64,000 bases of DNA from Lachnospiraceae bacterium (GCA_029225065.1 JAQXVT010000037.1:82592-146591), one strand, 5' to 3'. Shown: positions 19,123-30,440, counted from the stretch's first letter. Numbers and translations: made by a program. The notes: generated by a model from the sequence alone, not told the origin.

Positions 19123-20019
19123 ATGAAAAAAAGATTATTTGCACTTGCACTGGTTGGATGCATGGCATTTTCAATGACTGCATTCGCAGAAGAAAGCACA
19201 GAATCAGCAACAGAAGGCAGTGTTGATCTGTCAGCAGTAGAGACCGTTACAGACGGAAAACTGACTGTGGCGACAAGCCCGGATTTCGCTCCGTATGAAT
19301 TTTATGCAATCGATGAGGATGGTACACCGTCACTGGCAGGTTTTGATATGGCACTGGCTCAGTATATCGCAGATTATCTGGGGCTTGAACTTGAGGTTGT
19401 CACAGTAGATTTTGACGGAGTACTGACCGAGCTGCAGACAAAGTCCGTAGACCTTGGCATGGCAGGCCTGTCACCGGATCCGGTACGTGAGGCTGCTATG
19501 GACTTCTCCGATATTTATTACGAAGGCGGACAGTCGCTCGTTACGGTAAAGGACAACGCAGATACCTATAATTCAACAGATGCAATCAACGATCCGTCTG
19601 TATCTGTAGGTGCGCAGACTGGTTCTATCCAGCTTGACCTTGCACAGAAGAATTCTCCGGATGCAGATATCGTATCCCTTCCGAAGGTAACAGATATCAT
19701 CTCCGAGCTGCTTGCAGGCAAACTGGACGCAGCTTACATCGAGACGGCTGTAGCAGAGAGCTACCAGAAGAATTATCCGGATCTGGAGATCGTAGCAGAT
19801 GTACCGTATGAAGTAGAGGGTTCTTCCATTGGTGTATCCAAGGGCAATGCAGAACTGCTTGCAGCAGTCAATGAAGCAATCGCAGCTGCAAAAGCAGACG
19901 GCTCTCTGGAGGAGTTCATCGCAGAGGCAAATGCGCAGGCGTCCGGCGAGAAGTACGAAGGACTTCTGGACGAGAACGGCGAAGCTGCAGCAGATGAGAC
20001 AGAGGCTGTAACAGAGTAA
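19123..20019 (+). CDS. Amino-acid ABC transporter substrate-binding protein (SBP family 3)
   Basis: Signal peptide; LTVATSPDFAPYEFYAIDEDGTPSLAGFDMALAQYIADYLG; SBP_bac_3 features. Confidence 0.93.
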   Translation: MKKRLFALALVGCMAFSMTAFAEESTESATEGSVDLSAVETVTDGKLTVATSPDFAPYEFYAIDEDGTPSLAGFDMALAQYIADYLGLELEVVTVDFDGVLTELQTKSVDLGMAGLSPDPVREAAMDFSDIYYEGGQSLVTVKDNADTYNSTDAINDPSVSVGAQTGSIQLDLAQKNSPDADIVSLPKVTDIISELLAGKLDAAYIETAVAESYQKNYPDLEIVADVPYEVEGSSIGVSKGNAELLAAVNEAIAAAKADGSLEEFIAEANAQASGEKYEGLLDENGEAAADETEAVTE

Positions 20020-20080
20020 GCAAGAAATGTTCCGGCAAGCATGTAAGATAAAATTGCCGAAAAACAGATAAAAACTGCGG

Positions 20081-20127
20081 AAAAGCTGCTGCACGATGCG
20101 AACCAGACAGAATGCAGCAGCTTTTTG
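20081..20127 (+). terminator. Hairpin terminator/attenuator between SBP and permease
   Basis: aaaagctgctgca...tgcagcagcttttt. Confidence 0.8.
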
Positions 20128-20163
20128 TGACACACAATTTTCCGAACAGAGAAAGGATTTAAA

Positions 20164-20949
20164 ATGGACAGTTTTATCAAATTGAGTAATTTTTCATTGA
20201 TTGCGCCGTACGCGGAGCTGTTCCGGCAGGGCATGCTGGTCACGGTACTGCTGTCTTTATTTACGGTTGCGATCGGTTTTTGTATTGCACTTTTACTGGC
20301 GCTGATGAGGCTGTCCAATTTCCGGCCTCTTCGTTTTCTGGGACTTGATAAGGACGGACACCAGAGAGAGGGAGGCGCGCTGGCGGTGATCAGCCGTTTC
20401 AATCCGCTCAGCTTTCTGGCAACCGCGTATGTAGAGGTTCTGCGTTCTACGCCGGTTATTGTTCAGATTTTTATCATCTATTATGGCGTGTTCAGCATGA
20501 TTCAGCTTCCGTCGTTTCGGATGTTCGGATTCATCAAGTTTGACCGCTTTTTCCCGGGCGTTGTTGCGCTCGGTATGAATTCCGGTGCGTATCTTTGTGA
20601 GATTATCCGTTCCGGTATTCAGTCCATCGACGGCGGACAGACGGAGGCGGCGAGATCGCTCGGCCTTTCCCAGGCGCAGAACCTGCGCTACATCATCCTG
20701 CCGCAGGCGCTGAAAAATATTCTTCCGGCGATTGCGAATGAATTCGTGGTTATCATCAAGGAATCCGCGATCACCTACACAATCGGCGTGCAGGATATCA
20801 TGTCGGCAGTAAACGCAGTCAAGGGCGCGACCTTCGTTATTATCGAGCCACTGCTGGTGGCAACGGCAATCTATTTCTGCCTGTGCTTCCCGACCTCGAA
20901 GCTGATTGCATACTTTGAAAGGAGAATGAGCCGTGGCGACAAGAGATAG
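20164..20949 (+). CDS. Amino-acid ABC transporter permease
   Basis: [44 protein letters not shown] motif. Confidence 0.94.
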   Translation: MDSFIKLSNFSLIAPYAELFRQGMLVTVLLSLFTVAIGFCIALLLALMRLSNFRPLRFLGLDKDGHQREGGALAVISRFNPLSFLATAYVEVLRSTPVIVQIFIIYYGVFSMIQLPSFRMFGFIKFDRFFPGVVALGMNSGAYLCEIIRSGIQSIDGGQTEAARSLGLSQAQNLRYIILPQALKNILPAIANEFVVIIKESAITYTIGVQDIMSAVNAVKGATFVIIEPLLVATAIYFCLCFPTSKLIAYFERRMSRGDKR

Positions 20950-21709
20950 TCTGATTCAGGTGACAGACCTGAAAAAACATTACAAAATGGGCACGATCAA
21001 GGCATTGGACGGAGTGACAGCGACGATCAACAGGGGAGATGTCATGGTGGTCATCGGACCGTCCGGTTCCGGAAAGTCCACATTTCTGCGCAGCCTCAAT
21101 CTTCTGGAGGAGCCGACCGGAGGCTCGATCGTATTTGAGGGCGTGGACATCACAAAGAAAAAGTATAAAAATGAACAGGGAAAGACGGTAAAGCTCGATA
21201 TCGATGCGCTTCGCCAGAAGATGGGCATGGTATTTCAGCACTTCAATCTTTTCCCGCATATGACGATTCTGGAAAATATGGTGCTGGCGCCGATGAAGGT
21301 GCGCGGCGCAAGCCGTGAGGAAGCAGAGAAGAAGGCACGTGCACTGCTGGAGCGCGTCGGACTTGCAGACCGTGCGGACACCTATCCGATTCAGCTTTCC
21401 GGCGGACAGAAGCAGCGTGTGGCGATCGTGCGTGCGCTGGCGATGGAGCCGGAGGTCATGCTGTTTGACGAGCCGACCTCGGCCCTGGACCCGGAGATGG
21501 TCGGAGAGGTACTCGACGTTATGAAGGAGCTTGCAAAAGAGGGCATGACGATGGTCTGTGTGACCCACGAGATGGGCTTCGCACGGGAGGTCGGAAACCG
21601 TGTTCTGTTTATGGCAGATGGAAAGCTGCTTGAAGAGGGCACACCGGAGCAGATCTTTGAGCATCCGCAGAACTCGAGATTGCAGGATTTTCTCTCGAAA
21701 GTGTTGTAA
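20933..21709 (+). CDS. Amino-acid ABC transporter ATP-binding protein (GlnQ-like)
   Basis: [43 protein letters not shown]; overlaps permease by 17 nt. Confidence 0.96.
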   Translation: MATRDSLIQVTDLKKHYKMGTIKALDGVTATINRGDVMVVIGPSGSGKSTFLRSLNLLEEPTGGSIVFEGVDITKKKYKNEQGKTVKLDIDALRQKMGMVFQHFNLFPHMTILENMVLAPMKVRGASREEAEKKARALLERVGLADRADTYPIQLSGGQKQRVAIVRALAMEPEVMLFDEPTSALDPEMVGEVLDVMKELAKEGMTMVCVTHEMGFAREVGNRVLFMADGKLLEEGTPEQIFEHPQNSRLQDFLSKVL

Positions 21710-21732
21710 AAACTGGAAGAATCAGGTAAGAT

Positions 21733-21764
21733 AAAGGCTGTCGGAGCGATCCGGCAGCCTTAAA
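21733..21764 (+). terminator. Probable terminator after amino-acid ABC operon
   Basis: aaggctgtcgga-gcga-tccggcagcctt. Confidence 0.55.
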
Positions 21765-21947
21765 AAATGGTGGGAACAGCCCCCGGCATGGCGTGAAACG
21801 ACAGCGCAATAGCGGGGTTAAGGGCTTAAAAAGGTGTTCATGCCTGCGTGATAAGGCAAAGGGGAAGCAATGCTGCGGGCATGGAACAAGACCTGGAAAA
21901 ACGGAAGTAAAGCAGGCAACAGCAGGAAAAGGAGAAAGAAGAAAAAG

Positions 21948-23390
21948 ATGGAGCAGGAAAAAAAGACAGCGATTGATGCGATCGAGCAGAAAGCTTCTCT
22001 TATCTGTGAGGTGGCAGATCGTATCTGGGATTATGCAGAACTGTCTCTTCAGGAAGTGCGCTCGGCAGCATTGTATTGCGAGGTGATGGAAAAAGAGGGA
22101 TTTCATGTGGAAAAGGGAATCTGCGGGATTGAGACGGCGTTTTCGGCATCGTATGGAAGCGGCCGCCCACTGATCGGGATTCTGGCGGAATACGATGCAC
22201 TTTCCGGTCTGTCACAGGAAGCGGGAAGCCTGAGACGGAAAGAGCGGACACCGGGCGGAAGTGGTCACGGGTGTGGTCACAACCTGCTCGGTGCAGGAGC
22301 ATTTGCGGCGGCGCTCGGCGTAAAAGCGTTTTTAGAGAAGAGCGGCTGCCCTGGCACGGTGGTATTATACGGCTGTCCGGGCGAAGAGGGCGGAGCGGCC
22401 AAGGCATTTATGGCGCGTGACGGCGTATGGCGTGATCTGGACGCAGCGCTGACTTGGCATCCGGAGGATGTCAACGAGGTGGAGACCGGTTCGTCGAACT
22501 CCTGCATTCAGGTGCAGTACAAATTTACCGGAGTGGCCTCCCATGCATCGGGAGCACCGGAAAAGGGAAGGAGCGCGCTCGATGCAGTGGAGCTGATGAA
22601 TATCGGTGTGCAGTTTCTGCGGGAACATATGAGCGACCGCGCGCGGGTCCATTATGCGATCACAGACGCAGGCGGATGCAGTCCGAATGTCGTGCAGCCG
22701 CGGGCGAGTGTTCTGTATATGGTTCGCTCCAACCATGTCTCAGAGGCGGTAGAGCTTCAGGAGCGGGTTGACCGGATTGCGGAGGGTGCGGCTCTGATGA
22801 CGGACACGACGTTTGAACGAAAATTCATCGACGGGCTGGCCGATACTGTGACGAACCACACACTGGAGCGGGTGCTGTATGACAATTTCAAAGCGCTTGG
22901 CGTGCCGCAGTATACGAAGGAGGAGCTGGAGTATGCGGATGAACTGGCAAAGACGTATCCGGGAAGCGGCGGACTTCCGGGCGTGGCAGCGGAAAATGAC
23001 GAGGCGCTGCGGGATGAGGTAGCTGCGCTCCGGGAGGAGTGCGGTCATGCAATGAATGCATTTCTGGCGCCGCTGTATCAGGGCGAGGCGTTTGATCCGG
23101 GATCTACCGATGTGGGGGATGTCAGCTGGCTGACACCGACGGCGCAGATCCACGTGGCTGCCTGGCCGAATGGCTGTCCGGGCCACAGCTGGCAGAATGT
23201 TTCCTGTGACCGCACTGAGATCGGCCACAAGGCGGCAGTACACGCGGGTAAGGTGCTGGCTGCATCGGCGGTGGAGCTTTTCCTGCATCCGGAGATTCTG
23301 GCCGAGGCAAGAAAAGAGTTTGAAAAACGCACGGCGGAAGGCTATACCTGCCCGATTCCGGCGGATGCAGTTCCGGTGATTCCGGACTGA
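21948..23390 (+). CDS. M20-family amidohydrolase (AbgB-like peptidase)
   Basis: AEYDALSGLSQEAGS, GHGCGHNLLGAGAFAAALGVK, CPGEEGGAAKAFM, STDVGDVSW; RBS aggaaaaggag upstream of ATG 21948. Confidence 0.85.
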   Translation: MEQEKKTAIDAIEQKASLICEVADRIWDYAELSLQEVRSAALYCEVMEKEGFHVEKGICGIETAFSASYGSGRPLIGILAEYDALSGLSQEAGSLRRKERTPGGSGHGCGHNLLGAGAFAAALGVKAFLEKSGCPGTVVLYGCPGEEGGAAKAFMARDGVWRDLDAALTWHPEDVNEVETGSSNSCIQVQYKFTGVASHASGAPEKGRSALDAVELMNIGVQFLREHMSDRARVHYAITDAGGCSPNVVQPRASVLYMVRSNHVSEAVELQERVDRIAEGAALMTDTTFERKFIDGLADTVTNHTLERVLYDNFKALGVPQYTKEELEYADELAKTYPGSGGLPGVAAENDEALRDEVAALREECGHAMNAFLAPLYQGEAFDPGSTDVGDVSWLTPTAQIHVAAWPNGCPGHSWQNVSCDRTEIGHKAAVHAGKVLAASAVELFLHPEILAEARKEFEKRTAEGYTCPIPADAVPVIPD

Positions 23391-23458
23391 TGCAGCTGAC
23401 ATGGGGAGACTTTTTACAGAAGAGCGAATAAACTGTGAAACAGCTGTTTCATGCAGGA

Positions 23459-23497
23459 TTATGGGGCGAAACGGATCGTTTCAGTCCGTTTTGACTC
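23459..23497 (+). repeat. Intergenic hairpin repeat, same family with compensatory changes
   Basis: TTATGgggcGAAACGGATcgtttcagTCCGTTttgactc. Confidence 0.5.
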
Positions 23498-23551
23498 CGG
23501 GGCATGTTGAGATATGTTCCGGGGTGAATAAAGAGAAAAAGGAGAGAAAAA

Positions 23552-24901
23552 ATGAAAAAGGTAAGACAGAGATTTGTGCGTTTTTGTTCCGTACTGTTTT
23601 TACTGGCAGTGATCTGCATTCTGCCATCCGGGCATGCAGATGCGGCGACGCGAATCAAAGGAATTGACGTGTCGCGGTATCAGGGAACAATCAACTGGAA
23701 GGCAGTAAAACAGGATGGAATCAAATTTACAATGATCGGTGTTGGATACGTCATTAACGGAAAAGAGCAGAGCGATCCGAAATTTGAGTACAACATCCGT
23801 AATGCAATCAAAAACAATGTAAATGTCGGCGTTTATATTTATTCCCATGCACACAATGTGAAGGAGGCAGAAAAAGAGGCCGCATTTGTGTTAAAGCAGA
23901 TCAAAGGGTACAAAATTTCTTATCCTGTGGCGTTTGATATCGAGGATGAAATCCATACAAAACTGACAACGAAGCAGCGCACGGATATCACACTGGCATT
24001 TCTACGCAAGATTGAGGCGGCAGGCTATTATCCGATGATTTATGCGAGCCAGAACTGGCTGTATGAGCGGATGGATTTAAGCCGCCTGACAAAATATGAT
24101 AAGTGGGTGGCAAGATGGGCATCATCCTATTCATTCAGCCCGACTTCCATGTGGCAGCACAGCAGTACAGGAAGAGTAAAAGGCATCAGTACAGCGGTGG
24201 ATCTCGACTATGACCTGAGAGATTATACGAAGATTATCCGGCCGCGCACACAGCCGGGCACAGCTGAAAAAGAGACACCAGGCTGGCATAGCGACAAGTA
24301 TGGTACCTGGTACGTAAAAACAGACGGAAGCCGTGTGACAAATACAAGGATGACAATCAGCGGAAAGACATACTATTTTGATTCCCTGGGTTATCGTGCC
24401 AGCGGCTGGCAGAAACTTGGAAAGAATTATTATTATTTCAGCCGTCAGACCGGCGCGATGCGCAAGACACCTGGCTGGTTTGAACTGAATGGAAAAACGT
24501 ATTATCTGGATGCAAACGGCGCGAGAAAGACAGGATGGATCAAAGTCGGAGGAGATACATATTATCTGAATTCAAACGGCGTAAAACAGACGGGCTGGCT
24601 GAAACTGAACGGCAAAAAATATTTCTTAAAGCTGAAGACCGGAAAGATGCAAAAGGGCTGGCTGAAATATCAGGGCAAGACATTTTACTTTGCACAGCAG
24701 GACGGACGGATGCGCACCGGCTGGCTGACGTTCGGCACGAAAAAGTATTACATTGCAAAAGACGGCAACCGTGCGGAGGGATGGACACAGATCAAAGGAA
24801 AATGGTATTACTTCAATAAAAAGGACGGCGTGATGAAGCGCAGCTGCAAGGTTGGAAAATACATCTTTGACGCGAACGGTGTATGCCGGAATTATAAGTA
24901 G
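23552..24901 (+). CDS. GH25 lysozyme (muramidase) with C-terminal cell-wall-binding repeats
   Basis: Signal peptide; RIKGIDVSRYQGTINWKAVKQDGIKF GH25 motif; about 7 GWxxxxGKxYYF/L-type repeats. Confidence 0.93.
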   Translation: MKKVRQRFVRFCSVLFLLAVICILPSGHADAATRIKGIDVSRYQGTINWKAVKQDGIKFTMIGVGYVINGKEQSDPKFEYNIRNAIKNNVNVGVYIYSHAHNVKEAEKEAAFVLKQIKGYKISYPVAFDIEDEIHTKLTTKQRTDITLAFLRKIEAAGYYPMIYASQNWLYERMDLSRLTKYDKWVARWASSYSFSPTSMWQHSSTGRVKGISTAVDLDYDLRDYTKIIRPRTQPGTAEKETPGWHSDKYGTWYVKTDGSRVTNTRMTISGKTYYFDSLGYRASGWQKLGKNYYYFSRQTGAMRKTPGWFELNGKTYYLDANGARKTGWIKVGGDTYYLNSNGVKQTGWLKLNGKKYFLKLKTGKMQKGWLKYQGKTFYFAQQDGRMRTGWLTFGTKKYYIAKDGNRAEGWTQIKGKWYYFNKKDGVMKRSCKVGKYIFDANGVCRNYK

Positions 24902-24907
24902 TACCCG

Positions 24908-24936
24908 TTGCGTTTCAAAACAGCGCGTGCTATAAT
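24908..24936 (+). promoter_or_regulatory. Promoter TTGCGT-17-TATAAT for gpmI
   Basis: Consensus -10 TATAAT at 24931. Confidence 0.65.
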
Positions 24937-24940
24937 ACAT

Positions 24941-24992
24941 TGCCGGGAAGCAGAAAATGTGAGACGAAAGCGTTGAGGCATGTTTCCCGGCA
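24941..24992 (+). other. 5'-terminal mRNA hairpin in gpmI leader
   Basis: TGCCGGGAA...TTCCCGGCA inverted repeat starting at the predicted +1. Confidence 0.5.
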
Positions 24993-25103
24993 GTAAAAAG
25001 AAAAATTCACAACCAGACTCACAGGCGGGCGGTTGGCTGGCCCTAGGGTCAATAAGTAAAGACGGCGTGCAGCCAGATTACAGGAAAGATAAGGAGAAGA
25101 AAG

Positions 25104-26645
25104 ATGAGTAAAATTCCAGTAGTTTTAATGATTCTTGATGGATATGGACTGAACGAAAAGACAGAGGGCAATGCAATCGCGCTTGCAAAGACTCCGGTGA
25201 TGGATGGGCTGATGGCAGATTATCCGTTTGTAAAAGGCTATGCGAGCGGACTTGCAGTAGGTCTTCCGGACGGACAGATGGGAAACTCTGAGGTAGGACA
25301 TCTGAACATGGGCGCAGGCCGCATCGTATACCAGGATCTGACCAGAATCACAAAAGAGATCGAGGACGGAGATTTCTTTGAGAACGCAGAGTTGAAGCGT
25401 GCAATGGAAAATGCAAAGGAGAATAATACGGCACTTCATATGTACGGTCTGCTCTCTGACGGTGGTGTACACAGCCACATTACACACGTTTATGCACTGC
25501 TTGAGATGGCAAAGCGCTACGGCCTGACGAAGGTGTATGTACACTGCTTCCTTGACGGAAGAGATACACCGCCGGCATCCGGAAAAGATTATGTACAGCA
25601 GCTTTCTGACAAAATGCAGGAGATTGGTGTTGGTGAGATTGCAACCGTTATGGGACGTTACTATGCAATGGATCGTGACAATCGCTGGGATCGTGTTGAA
25701 AAGGCATACCGCGCAATTGCATACGGCGAGGGTGATCAGGCAGCTTCCGGCGTAGAGGCAGTCGCACAGTCCTACGCAAAAGAGGTAACGGATGAGTTTG
25801 TGGTTCCGACCGTTGTCATGAAAGACGGAAAGCCGGTTGCAACTGTTCAGGACGGCGATTCCATCATCTTCTTCAACTTCCGTCCGGACCGTGCAAGAGA
25901 GATCACCCGTACCTTCTGCTGCGATGAGTTTGACGGATTTGACCGCGGTGCACGCAGAAATGTCGTATACGTATGCTTCACCGAGTATGATGTGACGATC
26001 CCGAATAAAACAGTTGCATTCAACAAGATTTCTCTGACCAATACTTTTGGAGAGTATCTGGCAGCACACAACATGACACAGGCAAGAATTGCCGAGACGG
26101 AGAAATACGCACATGTAACGTTCTTCTTCAACGGCGGTGTGGAGGCTCCGAACGAGGGTGAGGACCGTATTCTCGTAAAATCCCCAAAGGTAGCGACCTA
26201 CGACCTGCAGCCGGAGATGAGCGTTTATGAGGTTTGCGACAAAGTGACGACCGCAATTACCTCCGGAAAATACGATGTGATCATCACAAACTTTGCAAAC
26301 CCGGATATGGTAGGTCATACCGGTGTGATCCCGGCAGCTGTTAAGGCCATCGAGGCAGTCGATGAGTGTGTCGGCAAGGTAGTCGCAGCAGTCAAGGAGA
26401 CCGGCGCGAAGCTCTTCATCTGCGCAGACCACGGAAATGCAGAGCAGATGATCGATTATGAGACAGGCGCACCGTTTACCGCACATACGACGAATCCGGT
26501 TCCGTTTATCCTTGTAAACTGCGATCCGAAGTATACCCTGCGTGAGGGCGGACGTCTGGCAGATATCATCCCGACGCTGATCGAGCTGATGGGCATGGAG
26601 AAACCGGCTGAGATGACCGGAGAGTCTCTGCTCGTAGAAAAATAA
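25104..26645 (+). CDS. gpmI: 2,3-bisphosphoglycerate-independent phosphoglycerate mutase
   Basis: [44 protein letters not shown]. Confidence 0.98.
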   Translation: MSKIPVVLMILDGYGLNEKTEGNAIALAKTPVMDGLMADYPFVKGYASGLAVGLPDGQMGNSEVGHLNMGAGRIVYQDLTRITKEIEDGDFFENAELKRAMENAKENNTALHMYGLLSDGGVHSHITHVYALLEMAKRYGLTKVYVHCFLDGRDTPPASGKDYVQQLSDKMQEIGVGEIATVMGRYYAMDRDNRWDRVEKAYRAIAYGEGDQAASGVEAVAQSYAKEVTDEFVVPTVVMKDGKPVATVQDGDSIIFFNFRPDRAREITRTFCCDEFDGFDRGARRNVVYVCFTEYDVTIPNKTVAFNKISLTNTFGEYLAAHNMTQARIAETEKYAHVTFFFNGGVEAPNEGEDRILVKSPKVATYDLQPEMSVYEVCDKVTTAITSGKYDVIITNFANPDMVGHTGVIPAAVKAIEAVDECVGKVVAAVKETGAKLFICADHGNAEQMIDYETGAPFTAHTTNPVPFILVNCDPKYTLREGGRLADIIPTLIELMGMEKPAEMTGESLLVEK

Positions 26646-26739
26646 AAAACACAGATTTCCTATATTCTTTTCACATTTCCGTCACAAAGATTGCGTATAG
26701 TGGAAGAAACCAAACGAGAACAGGAAAGGGGATTTTTCC

Positions 26740-28248
26740 ATGACAGACCATAAAGAGAATCGTGAAAAGAAATTCGATAAGAAAAATAGAAAGCTGAATG
26801 CATGGAAGCGGTATGGCGCGCTTATGATGGCGGGCGTACTGCTTGCAGGCACTTCTGCAGTATCGGCATCCATATATGCAGGAAATGTGCAGGCGGAGGA
26901 AGAGACCGAGGCTGAGACCGAAAAGCGCGTCACCTTAAATATTGCAGGCGATAAAAAGGATGACGCCACAACAGAAGAAGCTGATGCTGAGACGGAAACA
27001 GAGACGGAAACCGAGACTGAAACAGAAACGGAGACCGAAACGGAGACCGAGACAAAAGAAACATACGAGCCGATCGAGGAGGCTGCATCTTCCGTTGGCA
27101 GCGGAATCGTGACGACCGATGTCTCAGAAGTCGTAGAAAATGCGATGCCGTCGATCGTCGCAATTACCCGCAAATCCATGCAGGAGATCGAGACCTACTA
27201 TTATGGTACACAGGAATATGAGGTCAGCGGTGCGGCATCCGGTATCATCATCGCACAGAATGACGAAGAACTTCTAATTGCGACCAACAGCCATGTGGTG
27301 AAAGATTCGACCGAATTAAATGTCTGCTTTTCTGTAGATGCGGAAGACGCGGATGATCTTGTTGCCCCGGCAAAGATAAAAGGAATGGATACGGGAAATG
27401 AACTGGCAGTTGTAGCCGTTCAGCTTTCTGACATTCCGGAGGAAGTGAGATCGCAGCTGCGGATTGCAAAGCTTGGCAGCTCTGATAATCTGAAAGTCGG
27501 ACAGGCAGCTGTTGCGATCGGAAATGCACTTGGATATGGTCAGAATGTAACCAGCGGCATTATCAGCGCATTGAACCGCCCGATTACGATCGACGATTTC
27601 TCAAAAGAGGTTATTGTAACGGATGCAGCAATTAACTTTGGCAACAGCGGCGGAGCACTGCTCAATGCCAAGGGAGAAGTGATTGGTATCAATGTAGCAA
27701 AAGAAGCTGGTGAGGGCAGCGACAGCATGGGCTATGCAATCCCGATTGATACGGCCATTCCGATTCTCAATGAACTGGTCAACCGTGAGACGAGAGATCA
27801 GCTTTCCAATAGTGACAGAGGCTACATGGGTGCTACCGTAGTCAATGTCTCCGATGATGCAAAGGATCTTTACAATATGCCGGAGGGAGCATTCGTGTAT
27901 GAAGTAGCAGAAGGTTCTGCAGCCGAGGCGGCAGGCATCAAGAAGGGTGACATCATTACGAAGTTTGACGGCATGAGTGTTTCCAGTTCTTCCGATCTGA
28001 TTGATAAGATGAGTTATTACAAGGTCGGCGAGACTGTCACAGTAGAAGTGCAGACTGCAAACGGCGGCGACTATGAAGCCCGTGAAGTGGAAATCACATT
28101 GCAGGAAGGCGGAAGTGCAGTGGAGGATGATGCCGATGCGCAGGAAGCACCGTCAGACGGTCAGGATGACGAGTTTGGAACAGATGGAAATATGTTTCAG
28201 ATGATTCCGGACTGGGGTTCATCGGATGAGGACAATGGGTCGTTCTAA
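26740..28248 (+). CDS. HtrA/DegP-like trypsin-family serine protease with PDZ domain and (Thr-Glu)n linker
   Basis: NSHVV, GNELAVV, NFGNSGGALLNAKGEVIGIN catalytic motifs; C-terminal PDZ; TETETETETETETETETETK linker after TM. Confidence 0.93.
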   Translation: MTDHKENREKKFDKKNRKLNAWKRYGALMMAGVLLAGTSAVSASIYAGNVQAEEETEAETEKRVTLNIAGDKKDDATTEEADAETETETETETETETETETETETKETYEPIEEAASSVGSGIVTTDVSEVVENAMPSIVAITRKSMQEIETYYYGTQEYEVSGAASGIIIAQNDEELLIATNSHVVKDSTELNVCFSVDAEDADDLVAPAKIKGMDTGNELAVVAVQLSDIPEEVRSQLRIAKLGSSDNLKVGQAAVAIGNALGYGQNVTSGIISALNRPITIDDFSKEVIVTDAAINFGNSGGALLNAKGEVIGINVAKEAGEGSDSMGYAIPIDTAIPILNELVNRETRDQLSNSDRGYMGATVVNVSDDAKDLYNMPEGAFVYEVAEGSAAEAAGIKKGDIITKFDGMSVSSSSDLIDKMSYYKVGETVTVEVQTANGGDYEAREVEITLQEGGSAVEDDADAQEAPSDGQDDEFGTDGNMFQMIPDWGSSDEDNGSF

Positions 28249-28295
28249 CCGAGCTTGGCATGTCACGGACTGAATATATATCTCGTAAAATATTA

Positions 28296-28324
28296 TTGTA
28301 AGATTAAAGCAATCATGATATTGT
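28296..28324 (+). promoter_or_regulatory. Candidate promoter TTGTAA-17-TATTGT for structured RNA
   Basis: Hexamers with 17-bp spacing just before the structured region. Confidence 0.4.
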
Positions 28325-28330
28325 TGCGCA

Positions 28331-28480
28331 TAACAGGACACGGGCGGGGATTGTCTTAGTTGTCCACAAGTCTGCGACAGTTGTCTGATTCAGGGAGGAT
28401 GTAATCCGAACTGAGCGGACAGCTGCCGGAAAGACTAGGTGGTACAACGAAGCAGTCATCCGTCCGTGTTTGTTTTGAAT
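28331..28480 (+). ncRNA. Structured leader/ncRNA candidate with T-box-like antiterminator core (AGGTGGTACAACG...CGTCC)
   Basis: Long-range stem ACACGGGCGG (28338) with CCGTCCGTGT (28460); internal hairpin TGTCtgaTTCAGggaGGATgtaATCCgaaCTGAGcgGACA; GACT...AGTC hairpin. Confidence 0.45.
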
Positions 28481-28743
28481 ACAAATTTAACACCAAATAT
28501 AATGTGAAAATAAGGAATTTAAACACAGACAGAGTGAAAAAACTCCTGTGGGACATACTGTTCATAGAGAACTGATCGATCATTGCGAAATAACGATAGT
28601 ATACCAGAAGGAATGGAAAATTTTTTCTGATAAGGGATGGAGCAGTTATTTGATTATGAGAATGAGAATAGCTGTTTTAAATTATCGTTACCTAAGGAAT
28701 GGAAGATGGGATATGACGCAGGAGGTTTTTTATGTGTAATTAT

Positions 28744-30036
28744 ATGGCGATTACGGATGTGTTTGCGCGGGAGATTCTGGATTCGCGTGGAAATCCTACA
28801 GTGGAAGTAGAACTTATGACAGAGGATGGCAGTGTCGGGAGGGCTGCGGTACCGTCCGGGGCTTCGACAGGGGAGCATGAGGCAGTGGAACTGCGGGACG
28901 GGGAGCAGCGGTACGGAGGTCTTGGTGTAGAGCAGGCATGCCATTACGTCAATACGCAGCTTGCGGATGCGGTGATCGGAGAAAATGTATACGCACAGCG
29001 GACGATCGACCGGATCCTTTGCAGAGAGGATGGAACACGGACAAAGGAAAGACTTGGCGCGAATGGGATACTCGGTGTGTCGATGGCAACGGCAGCAGCT
29101 GCAGCACAGTCATTGGACCTTCCACTGTTTCGTTATCTTGGCGGAGCCTGCGCGAACCGTCTGCCTGTGCCCATGATGAATATTTTAAACGGGGGCTGCC
29201 ATGCGGACAACACCGTAGATCTGCAGGAGTTTATGATTATGCCGGTCGGATCAGCCGGATATGCGGATGGGCTGCGGATGGGAGCGGAAATTTATCATGC
29301 GCTGAAGAGCTTGCTGAAAGAGCGAGGTCTTGCGACGGGAGTCGGGGACGAGGGAGGATTTGCGCCGGATCTTCCGGACGCGGATGCGGTGCTTACCTTA
29401 ATCTGCGAGGCAGTGCAGCGGGCCGGATATGACATGGAAAAGGATGTCGTGTTTGCGCTTGACGTGGCGGCGAGTGAGCTGTATCAGAAAGAGAGAGGGC
29501 GCTACTGTTTTCCTGGAGAGAGCAGACTGAAAGGGCAGGAGGTAAGCAGAGATACCGAGCAGATGATCACTTACCTGGAGCAGCTCTGCAGCCGTTTCCC
29601 GATCCGGTCGATCGAGGACGGGCTGGATGAAAATGACTGGGAGGGCTGGACGGAACTGACGAATCGGATCGGAGCGCGTGTGCAGCTGGTGGGCGATGAC
29701 CTGTTTGTGACAAACAAGGAGCGGCTGGCAGAGGGGATCGCAAGGAGGGCTGCAAATGCGGTGCTGGTCAAGGTAAACCAGATCGGTACGCTGACGGAGG
29801 CATTTGATACGATGGATCTGGCGAGACAGAATGGTTACCGCTGTATCGTTTCACACCGTTCAGGAGAGACAGAGGATACGGCAATCGCGGATATCGCGGT
29901 GGCAGTCGGTGCCGGTCAGATCAAGACAGGAGCGCCGTGCCGTACGGAGCGTGTGGCAAAATATAATCAGCTGCTGCGGATTGAGGATGCGATCGGGTAC
30001 GGAGCGGTGTACGAGTCACCGTTTGAACGCAAATAG
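28744..30036 (+). CDS. eno: Enolase
   Basis: [75 protein letters not shown]. Start could also be 28732. Confidence 0.96.
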   Translation: MAITDVFAREILDSRGNPTVEVELMTEDGSVGRAAVPSGASTGEHEAVELRDGEQRYGGLGVEQACHYVNTQLADAVIGENVYAQRTIDRILCREDGTRTKERLGANGILGVSMATAAAAAQSLDLPLFRYLGGACANRLPVPMMNILNGGCHADNTVDLQEFMIMPVGSAGYADGLRMGAEIYHALKSLLKERGLATGVGDEGGFAPDLPDADAVLTLICEAVQRAGYDMEKDVVFALDVAASELYQKERGRYCFPGESRLKGQEVSRDTEQMITYLEQLCSRFPIRSIEDGLDENDWEGWTELTNRIGARVQLVGDDLFVTNKERLAEGIARRAANAVLVKVNQIGTLTEAFDTMDLARQNGYRCIVSHRSGETEDTAIADIAVAVGAGQIKTGAPCRTERVAKYNQLLRIEDAIGYGAVYESPFERK

Positions 30037-30072
30037 ACATTTTCTCATTTCAAGTGTGCGAAGTGACTGCGC

Positions 30073-30110
30073 TTATGAGTAAGTGGTGAAGCAGATTGTA
30101 AATACCTGTT
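30073..30110 (+). repeat. Intergenic hairpin repeat copy (degenerate)
   Basis: ttatgagtaagtggtgaagcagattgtaaatacctg vs ttatgagcaagtagcgaagcggattgcgaatatccg at 35972. Confidence 0.5.
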
Positions 30111-30212
30111 CTGGCCGAGCAGATTTGGATGCTAATTCATAGAAAAAACAGTTGAAATATTAAATGTCCTGTGATACACTGAACATGTTTGACGTAGGAG
30201 GTGTAGTGTACC

Positions 30213-30440
30213 GTGAGAACTTTTATTACCATTATTTTTGTGCTGGTATGCATTGCATTGACGGTGGTTGTTCTGGCTCAGCAGGGAAAAGACGCAGGAC
30301 TGGGCGCGATCGGTGGTATCGGAGATACTTACTGGAGCAAGAATAAATCACGTTCCATGGAAGGAAAGCTGGTTCAGTTTACGACGATTCTGGCCGTATT
30401 ATTTATCGTGCTTGCCGTTATTCTGAATTTGAATTTCTAA
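30213..30440 (+). CDS. secG: Preprotein translocase subunit SecG (GTG start)
   Basis: 75 aa, two TM; VVLAQQGKDAGLGAIGGIGDTYWSKNKSRSMEGKL. Confidence 0.93.
   Translation: MRTFITIIFVLVCIALTVVVLAQQGKDAGLGAIGGIGDTYWSKNKSRSMEGKLVQFTTILAVLFIVLAVILNLNF

Noticed and set aside
25125-26486. 453-aa minus-strand ORF
   Set aside because: Exactly antisense to gpmI; Cys/His/Leu-rich translation typical of the complement of a codon-biased gene; no recognisable domain.
26985-27060. GAGACGGAAACC-type simple repeat as a microsatellite/regulatory element
   Set aside because: Encodes a Thr-Glu linker in frame; treated as protein feature.
28732-30036. Enolase as a divergent moonlighting or non-enolase superfamily member
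   Set aside because: All main active-site motifs ([44 protein letters not shown]) are intact.
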